The position numbers and the translations under genes were made by a program. 64,000 nucleotides of DNA, from assembly GCA_964497185.1 (NCBI GenBank), contig CAZCBX010000002.1, positions 124,001 to 188,000 on the forward strand. Reading direction: 5' to 3'. Origin of the DNA: CAZCBX01 sp964497185 (GTDB taxonomy: Bacteria; Bdellovibrionota_G; JALEGL01; JAGRMV01). Of this stretch, positions 1 to 8,748 are shown in pieces. The notes beneath the pieces are model-generated. The model did no database searches. It had not been told where the DNA came from and saw nothing but the letters and a program-made list of their open reading frames with translations. Position 1 is the stretch's first letter. Each line of letters opens with the position of its first letter.

Positions 1-32
1 GTAAAAGGGTTGTGCTATGTTGCAGCCTCGTT

Positions 33-1364
33 ATGCGCGGCAAAACCATCAATATCCAGACCTACGGCTGTCAGATGAACGATTATGAATCGGATCGGAC
101 CTACCGTATGTTTCATGATCAGTATGGATATCAATGGAATGATTCACCCGAGTCTGCCGATTTAGTCCTTTTTAATACCTGTTCGATTCGTGAAAAAGCC
201 GACCACAAGGCCATGTCGACCATTGGTTCTTTAAGAAAAGCCAAGGAGCAAAATCCAGAAATGGTGATTGCGGTGGGTGGTTGCATGGCGCAGATGAAAG
301 GCGACGAAATCCAAAACCGCTTCCCTTATGTGGATGTTGTGTTTGGCACTCATCAATGGACCCAATTACCTCAGCTGGTATTTGGTGCTCAGGTTCGTAA
401 AGCACAATCTACAGAAATTGATTTAACTTCTTGGAAAAATTATAATTTTCTACCCGTAAAAGACAGTGCCGTCCAATACGGCGTACGAGAAAACGTGACC
501 ATCCAAAATGGATGCAACCATTTTTGCACGTTTTGCCTGGTGCCTTTTACACGGGGACGGGAAGTCAGCCGACCCGCCAAGGACATTTTGGCTGAAATTC
601 AACTTTTGGCTGACCACGGTGTGCGTGAAGTCAATTTGTTGGGTCAAAACGTGAATGCATATGGTCAAGATCGCACTGGAGAAATGCGTTTTGCCCTTTT
701 GTTAAAAGAAGTGGCGGCCATTGAAGGCATTGAACGCGTGCGCTTTGTCACGTCTCACCCAGCGGTTTTTGACTTTGAGATGATTGACGTGATTGCGGAT
801 ACCCCAGAGCTGTGCAATGACATTCATTTGCCCATCCAAAGCGGTTCCAACCGAATTTTAGACCTGATGAACCGTGGATACCATTTGGATAAATACCGCG
901 AGCTGCATGCTTACATGCGCAAGCGCATTCCCAATCTATCTCTGCGAACCGATTTAATCGTCGCCTTTCCAGGTGAAACCGAAGAAGATTTTCAGGCCAC
1001 GTTGGATGCTGTACGTGAGTTTGATTTTGATGATAGCTATTCCTTTATTTACTCGCCTCGTCCCAACACCAAAGCAGCCAAGTGGGAGAAAGATTTTATT
1101 GATCCTGGCGTTGCCGGCGAGCGTCTCATGCGTTTGCAGGCGCTGCAAAAAGAGATTCATTTGGCCCATAGCCAAGCGTACATGAACCAAAAAGTGGACG
1201 TATTGATCCACGCGCCTTCCAAAAAACAAGGGGAAGGCTGGCTTGCGGGCAAAACCGAAACACACCGCACCGTCAATTTTGAAGGGCCAACCGAATGGAT
1301 TGGTCAAATTAAGCCCGTGACCATCACCGAAACGTTAAGCAATTCACTTAGAGGGGTCGCTTAA
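33..1364 (+). CDS. miaB: tRNA-2-methylthio-N6-dimethylallyladenosine synthase MiaB
   Basis: Radical-SAM methylthiotransferase that converts i6A37 to ms2i6A37 in tRNAs reading UNN codons. The N-terminal UPF0004 domain carries its three cluster cysteines in YGCQMN, FNTCSI and VGGCMAQ. The radical-SAM site is GCNHFCTFC, where most homologues have GCNNYCTYC. The last 65 or so residues fit a TRAM RNA-binding domain. The reading frame is open to near the window edge with a GTG at 12, but homologues start just before the first cysteine motif, so the ATG at 33 is chosen. Upstream context is missing. Length of about 443 residues is normal for the family. Confidence 0.95.
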   Translation: MRGKTINIQTYGCQMNDYESDRTYRMFHDQYGYQWNDSPESADLVLFNTCSIREKADHKAMSTIGSLRKAKEQNPEMVIAVGGCMAQMKGDEIQNRFPYVDVVFGTHQWTQLPQLVFGAQVRKAQSTEIDLTSWKNYNFLPVKDSAVQYGVRENVTIQNGCNHFCTFCLVPFTRGREVSRPAKDILAEIQLLADHGVREVNLLGQNVNAYGQDRTGEMRFALLLKEVAAIEGIERVRFVTSHPAVFDFEMIDVIADTPELCNDIHLPIQSGSNRILDLMNRGYHLDKYRELHAYMRKRIPNLSLRTDLIVAFPGETEEDFQATLDAVREFDFDDSYSFIYSPRPNTKAAKWEKDFIDPGVAGERLMRLQALQKEIHLAHSQAYMNQKVDVLIHAPSKKQGEGWLAGKTETHRTVNFEGPTEWIGQIKPVTITETLSNSLRGVA

Positions 1365-1397
1365 AAGCAATTAAGGCGATATTAGGAAGGAACCATT

Positions 1398-2465
1398 GTG
1401 AGCAAAAAAAGTGTACATGTAGTTGGAACCGGCACCATCGGTGACCCTTTAATTTCTTTGCTTTGTAAGTTTAAGAAAGAGTTGGGCGTAGATCAAATCA
1501 CTTTCACAAAACGAAGTGCCACACTGACCGATCGACCCAAGGTGCATTCACTGATGGCCAAAGGCGCTATTTTTTCTGCGCAAGAATCCACCATTTCAGA
1601 CTTTGAAAAAATGAACATTCAACCTGCCATGAACACCGATGAAGCACTGGATCAGGCAGATGTTGTGATTGACTGTACCCCCGTTGGCAATCAGAATAAA
1701 ACGCAAGTGTATGAAAAGTTTCTAAGCAATACCAAAGGGTTTATTGCACAGGGCAGTGAGTTCGGCTTTGGTAAAATGTATGCCCGCGGCATCAATGATG
1801 AAACGCTTCAAGCACAAGATGATCAATTCATTCAGGTGGTCAGCTGCAACACCCATAACCTTTCAGTTTTGGTCAAAACGCTGGGAATGGATGCAGGTCA
1901 ACAACCAGACCAGTTTGACCACGCCCGATTTGTTTGCATCCGACGCGCCAATGACATCAGTCAAAACCAATCTTTTATTCCCGGCCCTCAAGTTGGCACG
2001 CATAGCGACGAAGAATTTGGTACGCACCATGCTCGAGATGCACATGAGCTTTTTAAGACCAAGGACTTGAATGTAAAGCTTTTTTCTTCAGCCATGAAGC
2101 TTAATACGCAATACATGCACACCGTTTGGTTCCACATCAAAACCAGCAAACCCATCACCAAAGATGAAGTTTTTGAGCGCATTGACCGCAATGATTTGAT
2201 GGCACTCACCCATAAAAATACAGCCAATGCGGTGTTTTCATTTGGCCGCGATCACGGGCATTATGGCCGTATTCTCAATCAAACAGTGATTGCACAGGAA
2301 ACCGTTGAAGTGGTGGATCAAAGCAATATCTACGGTTGGTGTTTTACCCCGCAAGATGGCAATTCACTGCTTTCTTCCATTTCAGCCACCAGCTTCTTTT
2401 TGCAGCCAGACCGCTATACCGAAAATATTCAGTGTCTGGCCCCATATTTCTTCCGAGAAGTGTAG
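1398..2465 (+). CDS. type II (archaeal-like) glyceraldehyde-3-phosphate dehydrogenase
   Basis: Predicted NAD(P)-dependent oxidoreductase of the type II GAPDH family, which interconverts glyceraldehyde-3-phosphate and 1,3-bisphosphoglycerate. Visible landmarks are an N-terminal Rossmann loop (VGTGTIGDP), the DCTP segment, the catalytic-Cys block VVSCNT, the IRRAND block and the MKLNTQYMHT block, in the order seen in archaeal enzymes. Length of 355 residues is close to the family's 335-345. The start is GTG preceded by AGGAAGGA. This family is usual in archaea and rare in bacteria. Whether it works in glycolysis or gluconeogenesis cannot be told; no other glycolytic gene is adjacent. A paralogous dehydrogenase of unknown substrate is the main alternative. 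Confidence 0.78.
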   Translation: MSKKSVHVVGTGTIGDPLISLLCKFKKELGVDQITFTKRSATLTDRPKVHSLMAKGAIFSAQESTISDFEKMNIQPAMNTDEALDQADVVIDCTPVGNQNKTQVYEKFLSNTKGFIAQGSEFGFGKMYARGINDETLQAQDDQFIQVVSCNTHNLSVLVKTLGMDAGQQPDQFDHARFVCIRRANDISQNQSFIPGPQVGTHSDEEFGTHHARDAHELFKTKDLNVKLFSSAMKLNTQYMHTVWFHIKTSKPITKDEVFERIDRNDLMALTHKNTANAVFSFGRDHGHYGRILNQTVIAQETVEVVDQSNIYGWCFTPQDGNSLLSSISATSFFLQPDRYTENIQCLAPYFFREV

Positions 2466-2497
2466 GGTGCAATAGATATAGGGCAAGGTGCAAGATA

Positions 2498-2526
2498 TTG
2501 ACGCAGTCCGTTTTTTTTGGTATTAT
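2498..2526 (+). promoter_or_regulatory. sigma70-type promoter for the small Tudor-like gene
   Basis: TTGACG at 2498-2503, a 17-base spacer containing a run of eight T, and TATTAT at 2521-2526. The layout matches a standard housekeeping promoter about 35 bases upstream of the 2561 start codon. Confidence 0.6.
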
Positions 2527-2560
2527 AGGCCACTAGATTTTAGAGGGAGAGTATAAGAAT

Positions 2561-2740
2561 ATGATTCAACAGGACACAACCATCGAATATTCCATGGATC
2601 AACGATATCACATTGGTGACATCATTGAACATCCATTTTTCGGCAAGGGTAAAGTCATTGCCAATTTAAAAAAGGGTAAGATCGAAGTTGACTTTGAAAA
2701 GCTCGGCGTTCGCACCCTTGTTTCTAATTATAGAGCTTAG
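2561..2740 (+). CDS. 59-residue Tudor/KOW-like small protein
   Basis: A short open frame with a good promoter upstream, GAGGGAGA ahead of the ATG and a strong terminator downstream. The protein has GDIIEHPFFGKGKV followed by a basic turn and IEVDFEKLGVRTLVS. This pattern resembles the small beta-barrel at the C terminus of UvrD/PcrA helicases and CarD-type RNA-polymerase-binding modules (G-D-x-V-x-H-x-x-F-G-x-G-x-V). Here it stands alone. A nucleic-acid or RNA-polymerase contact is inferred from the fold resemblance only; no function is established. It is monocistronic between the GAPDH gene and the nqr operon. Confidence 0.75.
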   Translation: MIQQDTTIEYSMDQRYHIGDIIEHPFFGKGKVIANLKKGKIEVDFEKLGVRTLVSNYRA

Positions 2741-2826
2741 TATACATACACCCGTCTGCAGCACTGGTTAATTTGTTTTTTATGCCAGCCATGTACAAGC
2801 ACGCGGTGTAGGTAAGTAAAATCTAG

Positions 2827-2869
2827 CCCAAAGCAACTTAAGATTGTTGCTTTGGGTTTTTTATTTTTT
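2827..2869 (+). terminator. rho-independent terminator after the 59-residue gene
   Basis: An 11-bp perfect stem, CCCAAAGCAAC paired with GTTGCTTTGGG, with an 8-base loop, followed by a T-rich tail (TTTTTTATTTTTT). It separates the small gene from the nqr operon. Confidence 0.9.
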
Positions 2870-2942
2870 CGCGAAGCTTTTACGCCCATTTTTCGATAAT
2901 AATATTCAAAAAAAAATGAAAGTAAGGTAAAAGAGCCGCACA

Positions 2943-4289
2943 ATGCACTTTACGATCAAAAAAGGGCTGGATTTGCCCATCGTTGGATCTGCAAATCATC
3001 TTGTGGAGGCCGGCCAGCCGGTTCAATCCGTGGGCGTGGTGGGTCCGGAATATATAGGAATGAAACCTTCCATGGACGTCAAAGAGGGCGATCATGTACG
3101 TAAGGGGCAGCTGCTTTTTACGTGCAAAAAAAATGAGGGTTTGCGTTTTACCGCGCCGGCTGCAGGCACGGTTAAAGCCATTCACCGAGGGTATCGCCGT
3201 TCGTTTCAATCACTGGTGATTGATCTTGATGCGCAGCAAGAGCATGTAGCTTTTGAAAACTACCAAAACAAACCCGTGGATCAATACACAGCGCAAGAGG
3301 TTCGCGCCTTGTTAATTGAATCGGGCAGCTGGGCCAGCATCCGGCAGCGGCCTTTTGAAAAGGTGGCCGATGTCAACGGCGCTCCCCATTCCGTTTTTAT
3401 TACGGCCATGGATACCCAACCTTTATCCCCATCCCCAGAGATTTTTATCAACAAGCATCCGCAAGCATTTGCCGATGGTGTGCGAGTTTTATCTCAATTA
3501 ACCCAAGGTGCAACTTACGTATGCACGCGCCCCAATCCTGGATTTGCTTTGCCGGAAGCCAAGCAGATCGTTCACGCAACGTTTGCTGGGCCGCATCCGG
3601 CAGGCAACGTTGGCACACACATTCATTTTTTAGATCCCGTATTTTTGGGTAAATATGTTTGGCACGTTGGGTATGCCGATGTCATTGCCATCGGGTATTT
3701 ATTTCAAACAGGCCAGTTGTTTACCGATCGATTGATTGCCATTGTTGGCCCCAATGCCAAAAGGCCGCGAATGGTTGAGACGGTTGTGGGTGCGCGGGTC
3801 AGTGAATTAACCCATGGCATTACCAAAGAGGGCAGTCGTTTAATTTCAGGCTCTCCACTGCATGGCTATACGGCCAAAGAAGATTTGGATTTCTTGGGTC
3901 CGTTTCACCGTCAGATCACCATTTTAGAAGAAGACACCTCCCGAGAACTTCTAGGCTGGCATGCGCCAGGGCCCAATAAGTTTTCGGTAAAAAACGTTTT
4001 TGTGGCCAAGTTGGATCCATCCAAAGAGTTTGAGATGACCACTGCCATGCATGGATCTTACCGAGCCATGGTGCCGGTGGGCTCTTTCGAAAAAGTCATG
4101 CCCTTGGATATTTTGCCCACGCAACTGCTTCGAAGTCTGGTGGCCAAAGACACCGATAGTGCACAAGACTTGGGCTGCTTGGAACTGGCAGAAGAGGATA
4201 TTAGCCTCTTGACGTTTGTGGCACCGGGGAAGGTCGATTTTGGACCCTTGTTACGTGAAAATTTAATTACGATTGAGGCAGAAGGCTAA
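2943..4289 (+). CDS. nqrA: Na+-translocating NADH:quinone reductase subunit A
   Basis: Peripheral cytoplasmic-side subunit of the six-subunit sodium pump that couples NADH oxidation and quinone reduction to Na+ export. The 448-residue length and N-terminal sequence (KKGLDLPI) are typical, and the protein has no membrane segments. It opens a collinear nqrA-B-C-D-E-F-apbE-nqrM operon; its stop shares one base with the nqrB start. A weak AAGGT lies upstream of the ATG. No promoter was confidently identified in the short gap after the preceding terminator. Confidence 0.96.
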   Translation: MHFTIKKGLDLPIVGSANHLVEAGQPVQSVGVVGPEYIGMKPSMDVKEGDHVRKGQLLFTCKKNEGLRFTAPAAGTVKAIHRGYRRSFQSLVIDLDAQQEHVAFENYQNKPVDQYTAQEVRALLIESGSWASIRQRPFEKVADVNGAPHSVFITAMDTQPLSPSPEIFINKHPQAFADGVRVLSQLTQGATYVCTRPNPGFALPEAKQIVHATFAGPHPAGNVGTHIHFLDPVFLGKYVWHVGYADVIAIGYLFQTGQLFTDRLIAIVGPNAKRPRMVETVVGARVSELTHGITKEGSRLISGSPLHGYTAKEDLDFLGPFHRQITILEEDTSRELLGWHAPGPNKFSVKNVFVAKLDPSKEFEMTTAMHGSYRAMVPVGSFEKVMPLDILPTQLLRSLVAKDTDSAQDLGCLELAEEDISLLTFVAPGKVDFGPLLRENLITIEAEG

Positions 4290-5497
4290 TGAAACTTGTA
4301 CGGCAATTTTTAGACAAACAGCATCAACATTTCATTGAGGGTGGTAAGCTTGAGAAGCTGTATCCCGTGTATGAAGCCATTGACACCTTTCTTTATACAC
4401 CGGGTGAAAGCACCGATGGACAAGTGCATGTTCGAGATAACTTGGATTTAAAACGTTTGATGATCACCGTGGCCATGGCACTGACCCCTTGTATTCTATT
4501 TGGTATGTACAATGTTGGTCATCAGGGCATGCTTGGGCTTGAGAGCATGGCCATGGATACGGTTTCTGGGTGGCGAGGCAGTGTTTTTCACTGGCTGGGT
4601 TTTGCAGTCAACTCCGCCAACATTCTAGGCTGTTTTATTTTGGGGGCATTGTATTTTGTGCCCATATTTTTGGTGTGCAACATTGCAGGCGGAACCGCAG
4701 AAGCCATTTTTTCCATCATTCGCAAACATGAAATCAACGAAGGTTTTTTGGTTACAGGCATTCTTTTTCCTTTAACGCTGCCTCCCACCATTCCACTGTG
4801 GCAAGTGGCTGTAGGGATTGTGTTCGGCGTGGTGATTGCCAAAGAAATTTTTGGCGGCACCGGTAAAAACTTTTTAAATGTGGCGTTGACCGCGCGCGCG
4901 TTTCTATTTTTTGCCTATCCTGCGGAAATTTCGGGCGATGCGGTTTGGGTAGCGGCCGATGGATACACCGGCGCGACCATGCTCGGGCAGGCCACTGTGG
5001 ATGGGATTGCTTCATTTGGATATACCTGGAAAGAAGCTTTTTTGGGATTCATTCCCGGCTCGATTGGTGAGACCTCTACCTTATGTTGTCTTTTTGGTGC
5101 AGCCTTTTTAATCATTACGGGCATTGGTTCATGGCGCATCATGCTAAGCATGACGTTGGGCACGATTTTCTTAGCGCTTACACTCAATGCCATTGGAAGC
5201 GACACCAATCCAATGTTTGCGGTGACGCCGGCGTGGCATTTGGTCATTGGTAGTTTTGCTTTTGGTTGTGTGTTTATGGCCACCGATCCAGTCAGTGCTG
5301 CCATGACGCAAAAAGGACAGTATTTCTATGGTTTTTTAATCGGCCTCATGGTGATTTTGGTTCGGGTGATCAACCCGGCTTATCCAGAGGGCGTGATGTT
5401 GGCCATTTTATTTGGTAATGTATTTGCACCCCTAATTGACTATTTTGTGGTGGAAGCCAACATCAAACGAAGAAAGCTACGTTATGCAAAAGGATAG
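4289..5497 (+). CDS. nqrB: Na+-translocating NADH:quinone reductase subunit B
   Basis: Integral membrane subunit with about ten hydrophobic segments. It carries covalently bound FMN on a threonine in the TGATMLGQ motif (near residue 230) and forms part of the Na+ and quinone path. The start codon overlaps the nqrA stop by one base, indicating translational coupling. The C-terminal codons overlap nqrC by 14 bases. FMN attachment requires the ApbE encoded later in the same operon. Confidence 0.96.
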   Translation: MKLVRQFLDKQHQHFIEGGKLEKLYPVYEAIDTFLYTPGESTDGQVHVRDNLDLKRLMITVAMALTPCILFGMYNVGHQGMLGLESMAMDTVSGWRGSVFHWLGFAVNSANILGCFILGALYFVPIFLVCNIAGGTAEAIFSIIRKHEINEGFLVTGILFPLTLPPTIPLWQVAVGIVFGVVIAKEIFGGTGKNFLNVALTARAFLFFAYPAEISGDAVWVAADGYTGATMLGQATVDGIASFGYTWKEAFLGFIPGSIGETSTLCCLFGAAFLIITGIGSWRIMLSMTLGTIFLALTLNAIGSDTNPMFAVTPAWHLVIGSFAFGCVFMATDPVSAAMTQKGQYFYGFLIGLMVILVRVINPAYPEGVMLAILFGNVFAPLIDYFVVEANIKRRKLRYAKG

Positions 5498-6269
5498 CCC
5501 TCTTAAAATTATTATCATCGCATTGATTCTATGCGTGGTTTGTTCTGTCATGGTGTCCAGTGCAGCTGTATTGCTTAAGGACCGTCAGCAAGCCAACAAA
5601 GTGTTGGATATCAAAAAAAACTTGCTGGTGGCATCGGGCCTGTTGACCAAAGAAGAGGCCACACCCGAAAACATTCAAAAAGAATATCAGCGCGTAGAGG
5701 CCAAAGTGATTGATTTATCGACGGGAGAAGTTGCACCCGGCATCGATCCAGAAACATTCGATCAGCGCAAGGCACGCAAAGATCCTGACCGCAATAAAAT
5801 CATCAAGCCTGAAAATGATTTGGCTGACATCAAAATGCGGTCTCAATATGCGCCGGTGTACGAAATTAAAGAAGACGGACGTGTATCGATGATCGTTTTA
5901 CCGGTTAATGGTAAAGGCCTTTGGTCTACTTTGTATGGTTTTGTGGCCATGTCGGCCGATCTTTCAGAAATCAAAGGCATTGGTTTTTATGAGCACGCTG
6001 AAACCCCAGGTTTGGGTGGTGAGATTGAAAACCCCAAATGGCAAGCGCAATGGGCAGGAAAAAAAGCCTTTGATGACCAAGGGCGCGTCATTTTTCAAGT
6101 GACCAAAGGTAGCGTCAATCCAGAAGCCTCCAACGCTGATTATATGGTGGATGGTTTATCTGGTGCCACGATTACCAGCAACGGGGTGACCAATCTGGTG
6201 CGCTACTGGCTGGGTGAACACGGCTTTGGTCCTTATCTTCAAAAACAAATGAAAGCACAGGCAATGTAA
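5484..6269 (+). CDS. nqrC: Na+-translocating NADH:quinone reductase subunit C
   Basis: Single-span membrane anchor (LKIIIIALILCVVCSVMV) followed by an FMN-binding domain. The flavinylation motif near the C terminus is LSGATITSNG, where FMN is joined to a threonine by ApbE. The frame is open further upstream, but the ATG at 5484 gives the normal short N terminus before the membrane helix. That start lies inside the end of nqrB, as is common in this operon. Confidence 0.95.
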   Translation: MQKDSPLKIIIIALILCVVCSVMVSSAAVLLKDRQQANKVLDIKKNLLVASGLLTKEEATPENIQKEYQRVEAKVIDLSTGEVAPGIDPETFDQRKARKDPDRNKIIKPENDLADIKMRSQYAPVYEIKEDGRVSMIVLPVNGKGLWSTLYGFVAMSADLSEIKGIGFYEHAETPGLGGEIENPKWQAQWAGKKAFDDQGRVIFQVTKGSVNPEASNADYMVDGLSGATITSNGVTNLVRYWLGEHGFGPYLQKQMKAQAM

Positions 6270-6271
6270 TC

Positions 6272-6895
6272 ATGTGGATCCGATTTAAAAATACGCTTTT
6301 AGACCCTCTGTTTAAAAACAACCCCATTGCGCTTCAGATTTTAGGCATTTGTAGCGCGTTGGCGGTCACCACCAAAATGAGCACATCCCTTGTGATGTGT
6401 TTGGCCGTGGTGGCGGTGACGGGTTTGTCCAATTTTAGCGTGAGTTTGATTCGCAATCACATCCCATCCAGCATTCGAATCATTGTGCAAATGACCATCA
6501 TTGCTTCGTTGGTTATTGTCACCGACCAAGTACTCAAAGCATTTGTATATGACATTGCCAAAGAAATGTCGGTGTTTATCAGTTTGATCATCACCAACTG
6601 CATTGTCATGGGCCGTGCAGAAGGCTTCGCCATGAAAAACCCTCCATTGATCAGTTTGGTGGACGGTATTGGCAACGGTTTAGGCTACAGCGTGGTGCTG
6701 CTGTTTGTGGCATTTTTTCGTGAACTATTTGGCAGTGGCACGTTGTTTGGTAAAGTGATTTTGCCCTTAACCACCGAAGGCGGCTGGTATCAACCCAACG
6801 GCTTGGCGCTTCTTTCCCCCAGTGCTTTTTTAATTATCGGTTTGTTTATCTGGTTGCTTCGCACGTGGAAGCCAGAGCAGGTGGAGGCAGAGTAA
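6272..6895 (+). CDS. nqrD: Na+-translocating NADH:quinone reductase subunit D
   Basis: A 207-residue integral membrane protein with about six hydrophobic helices, homologous to NqrE and to RnfE. It contains the ITNCIVMGRAEGFA segment, whose Cys belongs to the intramembrane iron site shared by NqrD and NqrE. It starts two bases after the nqrC stop, and nqrE follows after three bases. Confidence 0.95.
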   Translation: MWIRFKNTLLDPLFKNNPIALQILGICSALAVTTKMSTSLVMCLAVVAVTGLSNFSVSLIRNHIPSSIRIIVQMTIIASLVIVTDQVLKAFVYDIAKEMSVFISLIITNCIVMGRAEGFAMKNPPLISLVDGIGNGLGYSVVLLFVAFFRELFGSGTLFGKVILPLTTEGGWYQPNGLALLSPSAFLIIGLFIWLLRTWKPEQVEAE

Positions 6896-6898
6896 GTC

Positions 6899-7510
6899 AT
6901 GTTTGAGCATTATTTAAGTTTGTTTGTAAAAGCCGTCTTTGTTGAAAACCTGGCATTGGCGTTCTTTTTGGGGATGTGTACCTTTTTGGCCGTCTCCAAA
7001 AAAGTAAAAACCGCCATCGGCTTAGGCATTGCTGTGATTGTGGTGCAAACCATTACCATTCCTGTCAACAATCTTTTGTTTACCTATTTGCTGCAAGAAG
7101 ACGCATTGGTGTGGGCGGGCATCAAGGGTGTGGATCTTAGCTTTTTAGGTTTGATTTGTTACATTGGCGTCATTGCAGCCATTGTTCAAATTCTAGAAAT
7201 GGTTTTGGACCGATATGTGCCCGCGCTGTACAACGCACTTGGCATCTTTTTGCCTTTGATCACTGTAAACTGTGCCATCCTCGGTGGTTCATTGTTTATG
7301 GTAGAGCGAGATTACAATTTTACTGAATCGGTTGTATTTGGTTTCGGTTCAGGATTGGGATGGGCGCTGGCCATTATGGCCCTGGCGGGCATTCGTGAAA
7401 AATTAAAATATTCGGATGTACCGGAAGGTTTACGTGGTTTGGGCATTACGTTTATGATTGTAGGCTTAATGTCATTGGGCTTTTTAGCATTTTCAGGCAT
7501 TCAACTTTAG
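6899..7510 (+). CDS. nqrE: Na+-translocating NADH:quinone reductase subunit E
   Basis: A 203-residue integral membrane subunit, paralogue of NqrD and RnfA, with about six hydrophobic helices in inverted topology relative to NqrD. The ITVNCAILGGSLF segment contains the conserved Cys that, together with its counterpart in NqrD, holds the iron centre in the membrane. It lies between nqrD and nqrF with very short spacers. Confidence 0.95.
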   Translation: MFEHYLSLFVKAVFVENLALAFFLGMCTFLAVSKKVKTAIGLGIAVIVVQTITIPVNNLLFTYLLQEDALVWAGIKGVDLSFLGLICYIGVIAAIVQILEMVLDRYVPALYNALGIFLPLITVNCAILGGSLFMVERDYNFTESVVFGFGSGLGWALAIMALAGIREKLKYSDVPEGLRGLGITFMIVGLMSLGFLAFSGIQL

Positions 7511-7524
7511 GGGACACAGTTTCG

Positions 7525-8748
7525 ATGAATATGATTGTACTAGGCGTTGCGATGTTTACACTGGTTGTACTAACCTTGGTGGGCATCATTTTATTTGCGA
7601 AATCCAAGCTCGTCCCATCGGGCCCAGTCACCATCAACGTCAACGATGAAAAAGATTTGACCGTGTCAGCAGGGGGCAAGCTTTTAAATGTATTGGCCGA
7701 CAACAAGCTTTATGTTTCCAGTGCCTGTGGCGGTGGTGGTACGTGCGCCCAATGTTTGGTGAAAATCAAAGAAGGTGGCGGCGAAATTTTAGAAACGGAA
7801 AAAAGCCACATCAATAAACGAGAAGCACGGGAAGGCTACCGTCTTTCCTGTCAGGTCAATGTGAAGCAAGACATGAAAATCGAAGTACCCGAAGAAGTGT
7901 TTGGCGTACGCAAATGGACCTGTACGGTAAAGTCCAATGAAAATGTAGCGACCTTTATTAAAGAGTTGGTGCTTGAGTTGCCAAAAGGAGAGGCCGTGCC
8001 GTTTCGTGCTGGTGGATTTATTCAAATCGAACGCCCCGCAGGTCTAAACATTGATTTTAAAAATTTTGAAGTCGAAGAGGAATACAAAGAAGATTGGGAT
8101 AAGTACAATCTATGGAAATATCAATCGGATGTATCCGTGCACACAGTTCGTGCCTATTCGATGGCCAACTACCCCGAAGAGAAGGGCATCATCATGCTGA
8201 ATGTCCGGATTGCCACGCCACCCCCAAAAAAGGACAACTTGCCACCCGGCATCATGTCTTCTTATATTTTTAACTTAAAACCCGGCGATGAAGTGGTCAT
8301 TTCTGGACCGTTTGGTGAATTTTTTGCCCGCGATACCAACAAAGAAATGATTTTTATCGGCGGTGGGGCTGGCATGGCGCCCATGCGGTCTCATATTTTT
8401 GATCAGTTTCGTCGTCTACACACCGATCGAAAAGTTTCATTTTGGTATGGCGCGCGCTCCAAAAGAGAAATGTTTTACGAAGAAGATTTCAATGCCATTG
8501 CCGCGGAAAATGATAATTTCCAATGGCATGTAGCGTTGTCCGACCCACTGCCCAATGACGATTGGGATGGGTACACGGGTTTCATTCACAACGTTCTGTA
8601 CGAAAATTACCTAAAAGATCACGAAGCGCCCGAAGATTGCGAATACTATGTTTGCGGTCCACCGATGATGAACAAAGCCGTGATTGATATGCTTTTGGAT
8701 TTGGGCGTAGAGCGTGAAGATATCATGCTGGACGATTTTGGTGGTTGA
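7525..8748 (+). CDS. nqrF: Na+-translocating NADH:quinone reductase subunit F
   Basis: NADH-oxidising entry subunit. Order of parts: an N-terminal membrane helix; a plant-type 2Fe-2S ferredoxin domain with cysteines in SSACGGGGTCAQC and a further Cys in YRLSCQV; an FAD-binding barrel with the RAYSMANYP motif; an NADH-binding domain with FIGGGAGMAPM; and a C-terminal CGPPMMN segment. Length of 407 residues is normal. The end of the gene overlaps the likely apbE start. Confidence 0.97.
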   Translation: MNMIVLGVAMFTLVVLTLVGIILFAKSKLVPSGPVTINVNDEKDLTVSAGGKLLNVLADNKLYVSSACGGGGTCAQCLVKIKEGGGEILETEKSHINKREAREGYRLSCQVNVKQDMKIEVPEEVFGVRKWTCTVKSNENVATFIKELVLELPKGEAVPFRAGGFIQIERPAGLNIDFKNFEVEEEYKEDWDKYNLWKYQSDVSVHTVRAYSMANYPEEKGIIMLNVRIATPPPKKDNLPPGIMSSYIFNLKPGDEVVISGPFGEFFARDTNKEMIFIGGGAGMAPMRSHIFDQFRRLHTDRKVSFWYGARSKREMFYEEDFNAIAAENDNFQWHVALSDPLPNDDWDGYTGFIHNVLYENYLKDHEAPEDCEYYVCGPPMMNKAVIDMLLDLGVEREDIMLDDFGG

